This document shows, one piece after another, positions 27,240-36,590 of a stretch of DNA of 64,000 bases (positions within the stretch are counted from its first letter, which is position 1; each line of letters begins with the position of its first letter). The notes below the pieces were generated by a model. The model was not told the DNA's origin. It did not search any database and worked only from the letters and a program-made list of their open reading frames with translations. The position numbers and the translations under genes were made by a program. The stretch covers positions 2,688,747 through 2,752,746 of the forward strand of contig NZ_CP047056.1 of assembly GCF_011065405.1 (NCBI RefSeq), given 5' to 3'. This DNA is from Succinivibrio dextrinosolvens. GTDB lineage: Bacteria; Pseudomonadota; Gammaproteobacteria; Enterobacterales; Succinivibrionaceae.

Positions 27240-28475
27240 CTAATTGTTGCTGTGGTTGGCAAGCTCTCTGATTTTCTTTTTGGTCTCAAGGCCTTCATCG
27301 GTGACCACCTTAAGAGCAATTAGCCCCACAATAAGAGAAGATATTCCGATTCCAACAAAGGTTGCTGGAAGAGAGAATGCTTTTGAGGTAAATCCGATAA
27401 CTACTGGTCCAAGAAGAATTCCTGAGTATCCAAGGGCATTGATAAAGGCAATAGTGTCATGAACAGGGAAGTTCCTGATTGTTCCTGCAAAGGATACCAG
27501 CTGAGGAACAATATTAGCCGCACCAAAACCGACTAGCAGGAAACCGATACAGGTTCCATAAATATTAGGAACGATTACGGTAATGATCCATCCTGCTGCA
27601 ACAAGAAGTGTTCCTGAAACGACTGTTATCTTTCTTCCCAAAGACACAACTATCCTATTTCCAACAAGTCTCATAATTGTCATGGCGATGGCAAAGAATG
27701 AGTAGATAAAACCGGCACTGCTGATATCAATGCTTCTCTCCTGATTTGCAAAGACGCCAGACCAGCTTAAAACAGCTCCTTCAAGGGCATACATAATAAA
27801 GCACATACAGCCGATGATAATTACAAGAAGAGGAATCCTTCTGTGTTTCTTTTCTGAAAGTTCTGTATCTGAACTCTTTTCGTCAGCTTCTTTTTTCTTG
27901 TTCTCAAATGCTTTGACGTCATTTATCAGATGACCGCAGAACATAAAGGTTATGAACATCATTAAGGCGAAAATCGCAGAGGCTCCGAAAAACAGTGAGA
28001 TACCAACAGAAAGCATTGCAGACATTAAGGCTGATCCTGCCAGAGTTCCTATTGAGTAGCCTCCATGAAAGCCTGACATTAAAGGCTTCTTTAATTCTGA
28101 TTCAACAATGACAGCATTAATATTTGAGGAAACATCCAAACCAATGGTCAGGGCTCCAAAAATTAGGAGCAATACTGCTGTAAGCGCAAGATATGGAGAA
28201 ACTGAAAGCATAATCAGAGTTAATGCAAAGAATACTGCACATATCTGCATTACTTTTTTACAGCCAAAACGGCTGGTTAAAGATGAAACTATTGGTAGGG
28301 AAATAAAAGATCCTATTCCTGTACATAAAAGCAGCATACCCAGCTGACCTTCATCCAGATCAAATCTTGCTTTGATATACGGAACCATTGGCGCCCATGC
28401 AGCTTCTAGAAATCCAAGAACAATAAAGGAGCTTAGATTGGATATTTTTAATCTTCTGTTTTCTTTGTTAGTCAT
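27240..28475 (-). CDS. MFS transporter
   Basis: Membrane protein of 411 residues with about 12 helices in two halves joined by a charged loop (~residues 190-215, KKEADEKSSDTELSEKKHRR). SRFGCKK in the 2-3 loop is a degenerate MFS motif. Its general look resembles the YbjJ/FucP-like branch. It is divergent from an AraC-type regulator, which probably controls it; the substrate is unknown. Confidence 0.88.
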   Translation of the reverse strand: MTNKENRRLKISNLSSFIVLGFLEAAWAPMVPYIKARFDLDEGQLGMLLLCTGIGSFISLPIVSSLTSRFGCKKVMQICAVFFALTLIMLSVSPYLALTAVLLLIFGALTIGLDVSSNINAVIVESELKKPLMSGFHGGYSIGTLAGSALMSAMLSVGISLFFGASAIFALMMFITFMFCGHLINDVKAFENKKKEADEKSSDTELSEKKHRRIPLLVIIIGCMCFIMYALEGAVLSWSGVFANQERSIDISSAGFIYSFFAIAMTIMRLVGNRIVVSLGRKITVVSGTLLVAAGWIITVIVPNIYGTCIGFLLVGFGAANIVPQLVSFAGTIRNFPVHDTIAFINALGYSGILLGPVVIGFTSKAFSLPATFVGIGISSLIVGLIALKVVTDEGLETKKKIRELANHSNN

Positions 28476-28500
28476 ATATACCTCTTTTGTTATATATGAC
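28471..28500. promoter_or_regulatory. inverted repeat at the MFS start, candidate operator
   Basis: GTCATATATA (28471-28480) and TATATATGAC (28491-28500) form perfect 10-base arms with a 10-base spacer. The left arm contains the MFS start codon. Another TATATGAC occurs near 28544. It lies in the 116-base divergent promoter region shared with the AraC-type gene. Confidence 0.45.
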
Positions 28501-28591
28501 TATATCAGCAGTTATATCCAAAAGATATGCTAAAATAGCCAAAAATATATGACAAAATAACCAAAGTACAAAAATAACGGAAAAGTGACAG

Positions 28592-29494
28592 ATGAAAAAC
28601 AACATATCAAAGATCACTGATTGCAGGTGTACAACAGATGCGTCGGGACTTGAGCTTGTTAAACATGGAACAAGGTCATTTCCTATCGGTTTTTATTCGA
28701 AGACTCTGCATTCCACAGAAGTTCCATGGCACTGGCATGACCATTTAGAACTTGAATATGTTGAGGATGGAGAGGCCAGAATAACAATTGAGTCCGAGAC
28801 TTTTACTGTAAGAAAAGGTGAAGGTTTCTTTGTAAATTCGGCTAGACTTCATGCTGTATTTCCCAATGAGGATTATGTATCGCATACTGTTGTTTTTCAC
28901 CCATCTGTTATTTCTTCCAATCCTGAAAGTGATATCTACAGAAAGTATCTTGAGCCGCTGATAAACAGTGACAGTTTTGCTGGTATTCATTTAACAGAAA
29001 AAATACCTTTTCATAAGCAGCTTCTCGGTTATACAAGGGAGGCTTTTGAAAGTTATATAAAAGATGATTTCGGTTTTGAGCTTGATGTTACCAATTCATT
29101 GTCAAAGGCTGTTAAGTGTCTTGCATATCAGGTTATAAACACTTCAGAGAAGAACTATAGCGTTCCTGATAAATCTATCCTTAGAGTTAAAAAAATGCTT
29201 GCTTATCTGACACAGAATCTATCTGATAAAATAGAAATTGAGGATATAGCAAAGGTTGCCAGAATCAGTACCACAGAATGTCTTCGCTGTTTTAACAAGA
29301 CTGTAGGAATGCCTCCGATTCAGTATCTGAAGAGACTTAGAATCCAAAAGGCAGCTCTGCTTTTAGGTTCGTCTGATGACAAGGTCATTGATATTGCTCT
29401 TTCCTGTGGCTTTACTGATATGAGTTATTTTTCAAGAGCCTTCAAAGAATCTCGAGGAATGACTCCAAAGGAGTATAGAAAATCGGTCAGGTAG
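28592..29494 (+). CDS. AraC-family transcriptional regulator with cupin sensor domain
   Basis: A 300-residue regulator. The N-terminal cupin (~residues 25-110) carries EVPWHWHDHLELEYVEDGE and EGFFVNSARLHAV. The C-terminal double helix-turn-helix (~200-298) includes IEDIAKVARISTTECLRCFN, PIQYLKRLRIQKAALLL and DMSYFSRAFKESRGMTPKEYR. It most likely activates the divergent MFS gene in response to a small ligand. Confidence 0.92.
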   Translation: MKNNISKITDCRCTTDASGLELVKHGTRSFPIGFYSKTLHSTEVPWHWHDHLELEYVEDGEARITIESETFTVRKGEGFFVNSARLHAVFPNEDYVSHTVVFHPSVISSNPESDIYRKYLEPLINSDSFAGIHLTEKIPFHKQLLGYTREAFESYIKDDFGFELDVTNSLSKAVKCLAYQVINTSEKNYSVPDKSILRVKKMLAYLTQNLSDKIEIEDIAKVARISTTECLRCFNKTVGMPPIQYLKRLRIQKAALLLGSSDDKVIDIALSCGFTDMSYFSRAFKESRGMTPKEYRKSVR

Positions 29495-29723
29495 ATCAAA
29501 TATTTTTTTGAACCTGTACTTGCCTTTTCCGAGTCCGGAAACAGTCCCTATATAATCATAAAAAAAGGAATGACGATGATATATCTGATGCAACTATACA
29601 GGAGCTTCAAAAAAGAACCTGATTAAGACTTGTTACTGCTTTTTTCGGGATTTAACCTCTCCTTTCACTAACTGATTCAATTCCTGTGCTAAAATTATAT
29701 TCAGAGACCGTAAAGAGGCGTGT

Positions 29724-31550
29724 ATGAAGAAAGATGTTTTGCTATATACCGGTGGAGAGGACTTTGCTGAAATTATCAATGGAGGAGGTTACTTCGTTGA
29801 TAAAACAGCTTATCTGAAAGAGCTCCTTATTACCGATGCCATAAAAAATTCCCTCTTTATACGTCCTCGCAGATTTGGCAAAACTCTTAATCTTGACATG
29901 ATAAGGCAGTTCTGCAGACTCAATTACCAAAATCCCGGGGATAAATCCTATCAGCAGAAACTCTTTGTAGATAACGGCAGAAATCTTGCGGTTGCAGGTG
30001 ATGACTACAAAGAATTCCGTGAAAAAATAATGGGAGAATTCCCTGTCATCAGTATTTCCTTTAAGACTGTTGAGGGAACCTGTTTCCAGCAGGCAGTATC
30101 CCAGCTTATATACAAGGTTGGTCTGCTTTATGACGAGTTTGTTTTTCTGACTGAAAGCTCAAAGCAAGATTCAAGCGGTATTGAGAATTTTAAGAAAATT
30201 AACGATTTTTGTAAAAATAAGAAAGATGAGCTTTATGAACCTCAGAATTTAACCAAAGCAATATCAATTCTGGGTACAGCAATTCCTCAGATAGCCTCCA
30301 TGCTGTACAAAGAGTATGGACGCAAGGTCATAGTTATCATTGATGAATATGATGTTCCTCTGCAGAAAGCTGTTATCGCAAAAGAACCTTACTATGATGA
30401 CATGCTCAGTATCATCCGAACCTTAAGCGGTAATATCTTTAAAAAAGACAATGAACCCTGGCTTTACAAAGGAATTGTCTCAGGCTGTCTGCGCATAGCC
30501 CATCAGAGTGTGTTTACCGATGCCAATAACTTTATAACCTATGGCATGAACAGAGAACCATATACCGGTTTCTTTGGCTTCACAGAAAAAGAGACAGAAA
30601 AGCTCTTAGCAGACTGTGGACTTTCTGATAAGGAAAGTGAGGTTAAGGAATGGTATGACGGCTACAGATTTGGCGATAAACATATCTACTGTCCATGGAG
30701 TCTAATCAGCTACTGTGATGAGGCTCTTCACGGCTCTACTGATATACCTCAGCCATTCTGGGTAAACACCAGTGGTAATGACATTATCACGATGTTTACT
30801 GACAACAGTATGGAAGCACACAATGCAGAGAATATCGATAAACTGCAGAAACTTCTTGACGGGGAAACTATTGATATCAGTCTAAAGGAATTTACCACCT
30901 ATCCAGACCTTAGAAACAGAGTAAGCTTTGATGTCTTTATGACCATGATGCTGCATACAGGCTATGTAACCTTTGCAGAAGGTTCAGATATTACTGGCAA
31001 GGTAACTGTAAGAATTCCAAATCAGGAAGTGCTGGCATGTTTTAATGAGAAAAGAGAATATCTTTACGGAGAAGATAACCCATACTGGTACAATCAGGCC
31101 CTAAAGCTGGTGGATTTGCTCATGGTAAATAATACTGATGATGCACAGATGCTTATCAGCACCATGCTAAAGGAGTTTTTAAGTATCAGAAACACCGGAA
31201 ATGAACTCTACTATCATGGCTTTATGACCGGTATTCTGGGACTGGCTTCCGCAACAAAGAATTTTAGATATCTCGAGGAAATCGAATCCGGAACCGGTTT
31301 CTCTGATATTATCATTGATAGCTTTGATAACAAAACAGCCTGTATCTTAGAGCTGAAAAAGACTGAAAATCTTGAAGACTGTTATGATGCAGCTCAGGCT
31401 GCAACTAAGCAGATAATCCAAAAGGATTATGCTTCAAAGTTTATTTCCAGAAGATATAAGAAGGTCTACGGAATAGGTATTGGATTTGCCCAAAAGAGCT
31501 GTGAAATTGTTTCCCTTGGAAATCAGGTAGAAGATTCTGCTATTAAGTAG
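29724..31550 (+). CDS. AAA-ATPase-like / PD-(D/E)XK nuclease domain protein
   Basis: A 608-residue protein of the AAA-ATPase-like plus DUF1703 type. The N-terminus has YFVDKTAYLKELL and a RPRRFGKTLNLDM P-loop-like motif (~residues 49-61). A Walker B-like VIVIIDEYDVPLQ follows near residue 205. The C-terminal PD-(D/E)XK core reads GFSDIIIDS ... ACILELKKT near ~530-550. Such genes are abundant in gut bacteria, often in many copies; their biological role is not established and a mobile or defence link is only suspected. Confidence 0.85.
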   Translation: MKKDVLLYTGGEDFAEIINGGGYFVDKTAYLKELLITDAIKNSLFIRPRRFGKTLNLDMIRQFCRLNYQNPGDKSYQQKLFVDNGRNLAVAGDDYKEFREKIMGEFPVISISFKTVEGTCFQQAVSQLIYKVGLLYDEFVFLTESSKQDSSGIENFKKINDFCKNKKDELYEPQNLTKAISILGTAIPQIASMLYKEYGRKVIVIIDEYDVPLQKAVIAKEPYYDDMLSIIRTLSGNIFKKDNEPWLYKGIVSGCLRIAHQSVFTDANNFITYGMNREPYTGFFGFTEKETEKLLADCGLSDKESEVKEWYDGYRFGDKHIYCPWSLISYCDEALHGSTDIPQPFWVNTSGNDIITMFTDNSMEAHNAENIDKLQKLLDGETIDISLKEFTTYPDLRNRVSFDVFMTMMLHTGYVTFAEGSDITGKVTVRIPNQEVLACFNEKREYLYGEDNPYWYNQALKLVDLLMVNNTDDAQMLISTMLKEFLSIRNTGNELYYHGFMTGILGLASATKNFRYLEEIESGTGFSDIIIDSFDNKTACILELKKTENLEDCYDAAQAATKQIIQKDYASKFISRRYKKVYGIGIGFAQKSCEIVSLGNQVEDSAIK

Positions 31551-31569
31551 AGATAAATGTGTTAGTAAA

Positions 31570-32244
31570 ATGAGCAAAAAAGAAGCTTCCAGACGTTATT
31601 TTCTATTCCTTCTTTCTGTAGTGCTTCAAGGCTGTGCCATTGCCTGTATCACTTTTGCAGATATAGGAACCACTCCGGTATCTTCTGCCAATTATGTTTT
31701 CTCTCTACATTCAGACTATACCTTTGGTGAAACTTCGCTTATCTTTAATATTCTTCTGATTGTTCTACAGATCATGTTCATTGCAATTGGTCCAGATTCG
31801 TTCAAAGATCACTGGATAAACATTCTTGTACAGATTCCTTTTGTTGTAGTGTTCTCTTATATGATTGACGCTGCTACGTTCTTTTTACGTATGATGCTGC
31901 CGGATACTCTGACATACCTTATTTCATGGGGACTGGTTATAGGCGGAACCTTACTGCTATCATTTTCTATTTCTCTTTCGGTTATAGCTAATGTTGCCAT
32001 GCTTTCCGGCGAATATTTTGTTAAGGTATTTCATCCTTTAATTCACCGCTCTTTCAGTTTTGTAAAAACATTCTTTGATATTTTTCTTGTTGCAACTGCC
32101 TGCATCACGTCTTTTATTTTCACCGACTTCAGCTGTGTAGAGGGTGTTCGTGAAGGAACTCTCTATGGCGCGCTTCTGACAGGTCCTACAGTTCACCTGA
32201 TTGTTCCTCGTCTGCAGAAGCTAAAGGACTTTCTTACACGCTGA
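31570..32244 (+). CDS. YczE/YitT-like membrane protein
   Basis: A 224-residue protein with about five hydrophobic helices. GCAIACITFADIGTTPVSSANYVFS near the N-terminus (residues ~18-42) is like the YczE/DUF6198 family of uncharacterised membrane proteins. It starts 20 bases after the AAA-ATPase-like gene. No function can be given. Confidence 0.7.
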   Translation: MSKKEASRRYFLFLLSVVLQGCAIACITFADIGTTPVSSANYVFSLHSDYTFGETSLIFNILLIVLQIMFIAIGPDSFKDHWINILVQIPFVVVFSYMIDAATFFLRMMLPDTLTYLISWGLVIGGTLLLSFSISLSVIANVAMLSGEYFVKVFHPLIHRSFSFVKTFFDIFLVATACITSFIFTDFSCVEGVREGTLYGALLTGPTVHLIVPRLQKLKDFLTR

Positions 32245-32372
32245 GTTTATAAAGTCCTCTTCTTTGTAAAATCCTCTTTTTGTTCTATAAACAAGATAGA
32301 GGTGCGTTTTTCTGCAACCTTTAAAAAAGCAAAGCGTATGTCTGAACGCATGTAAAGCAAAGAGGTGTCTGT

Positions 32373-33083
32373 ATGAAAACTCTTGGCATTATTGGTGGTA
32401 TGGGCCCTATGGCTACGGTCGATCTCATGCGAAAAATAATCCTGTCAACAGACGCTAAAACTGATCAGGAGCATATCCATATTCTTGTGGACAACAATCC
32501 TCAGATCCCTGACAGAACTGCTGCTATCGAGGGAAGAGGGGAATCCCCGGTAGAGAAAATGCTGCAGTCAGCAAAACTTCTTGAAGCTCAGGGGGCTGAT
32601 GTCCTGGTGATAGCTTGCAATACCGCACATTATTTTCTTGATGAATTTAAAGATAAGGTTAATGTGCCAATTATCAATATGATCGATGAGGCTGTGAAAC
32701 ACTGTGTGGAATTAGGTTATTCTGAGGTTGGTTTACTATGTACAACTGGTACGAGAAATACCGGTATTTATCAGAAAGCCTGTGACAAGTTCAATCTTAA
32801 ACTGGTAGTTCCTGATGATGAAGAGATTAAAGCTCTTCAGGATATGATTTATTTGGGTGTTAAGGCGAATAACTTTAATTATGATTCTTCTAATGTAAAG
32901 CAGGTCATCTCCACTATGAGGAATAGAGGGGCCCAGGCATTTATTCTTGGCTGTACTGAAACTCCAATCGCAGTACAAATGTATCATCTTGAGGGGAATT
33001 TTATTGATTCCTCTCTGGTTTTGGCTCATAAGGCTATAGAAGCTGTGGAAGCTCCCTTGATTAAGTCTCATGCTGTAACTTAA
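32373..33083 (+). CDS. aspartate/glutamate racemase family protein
   Basis: PLP-independent racemase of 236 residues. It starts MKTLGIIGGMGPMATVDL and has both catalytic cysteines, in VIACNTAHYF (~residues 83-92) and LGCTETPI (~190-197). It may interconvert L- and D-aspartate or glutamate. The next gene is a TAXI binding protein, which fits an acidic amino-acid substrate, but that link is inference. Confidence 0.88.
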   Translation: MKTLGIIGGMGPMATVDLMRKIILSTDAKTDQEHIHILVDNNPQIPDRTAAIEGRGESPVEKMLQSAKLLEAQGADVLVIACNTAHYFLDEFKDKVNVPIINMIDEAVKHCVELGYSEVGLLCTTGTRNTGIYQKACDKFNLKLVVPDDEEIKALQDMIYLGVKANNFNYDSSNVKQVISTMRNRGAQAFILGCTETPIAVQMYHLEGNFIDSSLVLAHKAIEAVEAPLIKSHAVT

Positions 33084-33259
33084 CTTTTCAAAATGTTTTG
33101 AAAAAGCTCTTTCTTTCCTGCTTCTTTCTTGGGCATGGTTTCCAAAAAAAATGCGATTTTTGGAATTTCCTCAGAATTTTGAAGTAATTCCAATAATTAT
33201 GCTTGCTCTTGTCTAAATATCTCATCAATAATACTTCTATAGACATAGGAGTTCTGGTC

Positions 33260-34222
33260 ATGAAAAAAATGTTAAAGCTTGTTTATGCAGTTGCAGGTTT
33301 AATAATTGCATCAAATGCATTAGCAGATGCAAATCATGCAAAGGTTTCCATTAACTTCCCAACAGCATCAGCTTCTGGTGCCTTGTATGCGGTTGGTGCT
33401 GCTATTACACATCTGTGGAATGAGAAAATTGATTATGTAAGTGCCTCAAGTCAGGCTTCTGCAGGTGGTATAGATAACCTAAATCAGGTCGCAGAAGGAG
33501 AGGCTCAGGTCTCAATCGCTATTTCAAGCAACTGCTATCAGGCATTAAATGGTACTGACAGTTTTGAAGGTTTCGCATACCCTGATCTGAAGATTATCGC
33601 TGGTCTGTATTTCAATCCTAATCAGGTTGTGGTTACGGGTAAATCAGGAATTAAATCCTTAGAGGATGTTACAGGCAAGCATTTTGCTGTAGCTTCTGCC
33701 GGTTCCAGTGTCTACGGCGAATGCCAGAATCACTTTGAGGCTGCCGGTTTAAAATTTCCTGATGACATAAATGCTGAGTACATAACTTTTACCGACGCTG
33801 CTGATATGCTTCAGAACAATACCATTGATGGCGCCTGGCTTATGTCGGGGGTTCCTACCTCTGCTGTTACTCAGGCTTTAAGTTCTGGCAGCAGACTTAT
33901 TCAAATTGAAGATGAGATTCTGGAGACCCTGAAAGGAAAATTCCCTTGGTATGCAGCCTATACGATTCCAGCAGGAACCTATCCTGGACAGAATAATGAT
34001 GTAAAGACAACAGCTATAAAGATGGTGATGTTCTGTCGCGGTGATCTTGATGAGCAGACTGTTTATGATCTGACCAAAACTTTCTGGAATAACATAAAAG
34101 AGTTAGGTCAGGCACAGTCTAATCTTCGTGGACTTGATCCAAAGAATGCTGTAAAGGATATAGCTAATCTACCACTTCACAGCGGAGCTGAGAAATTCTA
34201 TAAGGAAATCGGAGTTCTATAG
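33260..34222 (+). CDS. TAXI-family TRAP substrate-binding protein
   Basis: Periplasmic binding protein of 320 residues. From ATG 33260, with AGGAG 8 bases upstream, it has a signal peptide ending SNALA before DANHAK; an upstream TTG at 33203 would bury that signal. Family features are YAVGAAITHLWN, GEAQVSIAISS and LEDVTGKHFAVASAGSSVYG. It is the probable partner of the fused permease at 25261. Confidence 0.88.
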   Translation: MKKMLKLVYAVAGLIIASNALADANHAKVSINFPTASASGALYAVGAAITHLWNEKIDYVSASSQASAGGIDNLNQVAEGEAQVSIAISSNCYQALNGTDSFEGFAYPDLKIIAGLYFNPNQVVVTGKSGIKSLEDVTGKHFAVASAGSSVYGECQNHFEAAGLKFPDDINAEYITFTDAADMLQNNTIDGAWLMSGVPTSAVTQALSSGSRLIQIEDEILETLKGKFPWYAAYTIPAGTYPGQNNDVKTTAIKMVMFCRGDLDEQTVYDLTKTFWNNIKELGQAQSNLRGLDPKNAVKDIANLPLHSGAEKFYKEIGVL

Positions 34223-34234
34223 TTTTTTTATAAG

Positions 34235-34256
34235 GCATCTGAATCATCAGATGCCT
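34235..34256 (+). terminator. hairpin after the TAXI gene
   Basis: GGCATCTGA pairs with TCAGATGCC. The following sequence is only moderately T-rich (GAATTTCTC), so termination may be weak. The rest of the 303-base gap leads to the mraZ promoter. Confidence 0.45.
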
Positions 34257-34440
34257 GAATTTCTCCCACCTTTTCTTCACTCTTTTTCTCTTTTCCTTTG
34301 CTTTGTCAGATCGCTTAAATAAGCCAATCTTGTGACTTGCTCTGCATTTACATAAAGATCTTGGAATATTTATAGCTGTCAAATAAATTTAACTTACTGT
34401 TTTTTATCTTAAATCTAATTCTTTACAAATTTATTTTTCC

Positions 34441-34468
34441 TTGAAAAACTGCTATCTTTTGATAAACT
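34441..34468 (+). promoter_or_regulatory. predicted promoter of the dcw cluster
   Basis: TTGAAA (34441-34446), 16 bases, TAAACT (34463-34468). A start a few bases downstream would fall inside the MraZ boxes, the expected arrangement for autorepression. Confidence 0.55.
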
Positions 34469-34471
34469 TAA

Positions 34472-34496
34472 TGGGTGAAAGTGGGAATTTGTGGGG
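34472..34496 (+). promoter_or_regulatory. MraZ operator: three TGGGN boxes
   Basis: TGGGT (34472), TGGGA (34482) and TGGGG (34492) repeat with exact 5-base spacers. This is the known MraZ recognition pattern. They lie 30-54 bases before mraZ and just after its predicted promoter, so MraZ should repress its own cluster. Confidence 0.88.
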
Positions 34497-34525
34497 ATAT
34501 TGTTTCAACCCCATAAGGAAAGTGG

Positions 34526-35008
34526 ATGTTTGCAGGCCTTCTCTTAAGTGGCACCAATGATGTCAGCCTTGATCTTAAAGGTAGAATGGCTATTCCTGCC
34601 CGTTACAAGGATTTAATTAAAGATGAATCTGATGGTCAGCTGATAGTCACCAGATCTCTTTTTGACAAATGCCTTTGGATTTATCCAACTTCCGAGTGGG
34701 AGAATGTGGTGGAATCTCTGGGCGCTCTCCCTACAATTACCGATCCACTTTGCCGCACAATTCAGCGTATTGTACTTGGAAGTGCCGTTTTCTGTAGCCT
34801 AGACGCTCAGGGAAGAATTCTTATTCCACAGGAATTAAGAACTGAAGCTTCACTAGAGAAAAAAGCATTTCTGATTGGCTTTAACAATAAATTTGAGCTT
34901 TGGTCCGAAGAGAACTTTAAAGCTCAGCGTGAGATTGATAATAACCTGCTTATGGATGCCTGCAAATCAATGGAATCCCATAGTCTGCTGGCAAATCTCA
35001 AGCTGTAA
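34526..35008 (+). CDS. mraZ: transcriptional regulator MraZ
   Basis: A 160-residue AbrB-like DNA-binding protein, first gene of the division and cell-wall cluster. It has two related halves: LDLKGRMAIPARYKD (~15-29) and LDAQGRILIPQELR (~92-105). It forms ring oligomers that bind TGGGN repeats, which are present upstream. An AAGGAAA site precedes the start. Confidence 0.97.
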   Translation: MFAGLLLSGTNDVSLDLKGRMAIPARYKDLIKDESDGQLIVTRSLFDKCLWIYPTSEWENVVESLGALPTITDPLCRTIQRIVLGSAVFCSLDAQGRILIPQELRTEASLEKKAFLIGFNNKFELWSEENFKAQREIDNNLLMDACKSMESHSLLANLKL

Positions 35009-35029
35009 CTTAACTAATGAAGGTTGTAG

Positions 35030-35980
35030 ATGGCTTTTTCTCATATTCCTGTTTTATTAAATGAAGTTTTAGATGGTCTTGATATCAAGCCAGACGGGAT
35101 ATATGTGGATGCTACTTTCGGCAGGGGAGGGCATTCAAGAAAGATCTTAGAAAGACTTGGACCTTCAGGAAGATTATACGGACTAGACAGAGATTTAACT
35201 GCCGTAGAAGCAGCTAAAGAGATTAAAGACGAACGTTTCTGCATCACTCACAGTGCCTTCTCAAATATTCTTGAGGTCTGTGAAAGACTTAGAATAGCAG
35301 GTAAGGTTGACGGTATTCTGATGGACATAGGTGTTTCCTCTCCTCAGATAGATGATCCCTCACGAGGATTCTCCTTTGAAAAGGACGGTCCATTGGATAT
35401 GAGAATGGATCAGAGTGCAAAACTGGATGCAAAGACCATCGTCAATACCTATTCAAAACAGGATCTGGCATATATTTTCAAGGTATACGGTGAGGAGAAC
35501 TTTGCATCAAAGGTTGCTGCCGCAATTGTAAGAGACCGAGAGAAGAAACCTTTTGAAACCACATTGGAACTTTCGGAGTTCATTAAAAGAGTAATCGGTG
35601 GTAAGCCTACTCCTAAACACAAGGCTACCCGCTGTTTCCAGGCATTGAGAATTGCCGTAAACGGGGAGCTTGATGAACTTAAAAAAGCTCTGGACAGCAG
35701 TCTGGAGGTGTTAGCTGACAATGGAAGATTATGTGTAATCAGCTTCCATTCACTAGAAGACAGAATTGTAAAAACATTTATAAAAGATAAGTCTCAGGGG
35801 CAGAAGGTCCCTAACGGACTACCTCTGACTTTTGAAGAAACAGAAAAAATGAGACTAGCTACAGCAAAGGTGGAGCCCGTTGGAGGTGCCATAAAGGCAA
35901 CCGCAGAAGAAATAGAGTCAAATGTAAGATCTCGAAGTGCAACTTTGAGAGTATGCAGGCGACTTAAGAGGCAACCTTAA
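35030..35980 (+). CDS. rsmH: 16S rRNA N4-methyltransferase (C1402)
   Basis: SAM-dependent methyltransferase of 316 residues. It has HIPVLLNEVLDGL at the start, the SAM site DATFGRGGHSRKIL (~residues 27-40), GVSSPQIDDPSRGFSF and PLDMRMD, plus the C-terminal ISFHSLEDRIVK. It works on the same nucleotide as RsmI. The next gene begins immediately after its stop. Confidence 0.97.
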   Translation: MAFSHIPVLLNEVLDGLDIKPDGIYVDATFGRGGHSRKILERLGPSGRLYGLDRDLTAVEAAKEIKDERFCITHSAFSNILEVCERLRIAGKVDGILMDIGVSSPQIDDPSRGFSFEKDGPLDMRMDQSAKLDAKTIVNTYSKQDLAYIFKVYGEENFASKVAAAIVRDREKKPFETTLELSEFIKRVIGGKPTPKHKATRCFQALRIAVNGELDELKKALDSSLEVLADNGRLCVISFHSLEDRIVKTFIKDKSQGQKVPNGLPLTFEETEKMRLATAKVEPVGGAIKATAEEIESNVRSRSATLRVCRRLKRQP

Positions 35981-36589
35981 ATGCAAGAGTCATCAGCATT
36001 ACGAAAATTAGAAGAAGACAATCTGCCAGTTGAGGAAGAAAGAGAGCCCCAATTTGGTGATAGATCGACTCACAAACATAAAGCTAACAGTAAATTACAG
36101 ACTCCTGATGTTGCAAAGATTCAGCTCTCTGCTCCTAAGGAAGAAAAGAAAGAAAAACAAACTGTTGTAACTGAAGTTACAGAGCAGAGGATTCTTCGTA
36201 TCGCCAATGCAGACAGCCAGAATGACGGTCTGTCCCCAGAAATTCTAGCAATACCTTTATACACAGGTCAGCTTGATTCCGCTAAGAAATCGGCATTGGT
36301 GCCAACAATACTGAAAGACGTTTTCGCACATTCTTTATCTTTTGTGTTAATCTTAGTAGCGACATGTTTATCGGTTTATAAGGTTCATATCGTTCAGCAG
36401 ACCCGTGATATTACAATTCAGCTGAATGAAGTGATCTCAAAGAATGAACTGATGCATAGGGAATGGCTTTCACTGCTTTCTGAGAGAGAAGTCCTGACAG
36501 AGTATTCTGTAGTCAGAAAGTCTGCTATAAATAAACTAGCCATGGTTCAGCCAAAAACAGAAGACGAAGTTGTAATTGATTTAAGATAA
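35981..36589 (+). CDS. ftsL: cell division protein FtsL with a long N-terminal extension
   Basis: Bitopic division protein of 202 residues. A single membrane helix (SLSFVLILVATCLSVYKV, ~residues 115-132) is followed by a short periplasmic leucine-zipper-like coil ending DEVVIDLR. FtsL is usually near 120 residues, so here about 80 extra, charged, low-complexity residues precede the helix in the cytoplasm. The ATG directly follows the rsmH stop; internal starts are possible but no strong ribosome site was seen. Position between rsmH and ftsI supports the call more than sequence does. Confidence 0.85.
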   Translation: MQESSALRKLEEDNLPVEEEREPQFGDRSTHKHKANSKLQTPDVAKIQLSAPKEEKKEKQTVVTEVTEQRILRIANADSQNDGLSPEILAIPLYTGQLDSAKKSALVPTILKDVFAHSLSFVLILVATCLSVYKVHIVQQTRDITIQLNEVISKNELMHREWLSLLSEREVLTEYSVVRKSAINKLAMVQPKTEDEVVIDLR

Positions 36590-36590
36590 A

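Noticed and set aside
28501-28591. AT-rich repeats that could suggest a CRISPR leader or tandem array
   Set aside because: Repeats are short, irregular and without spacers; they fit an AT-rich divergent promoter.
29560-29630. Very short frame (about 19 codons) between the AraC and AAA-ATPase-like genes
   Set aside because: It has a weak start context and no conserved content; chance is the simpler explanation.
33203-33259. TTG start for the TAXI binding protein
   Set aside because: It would place 19 residues before a normal signal peptide, and ATG 33260 has an AGGAG site.
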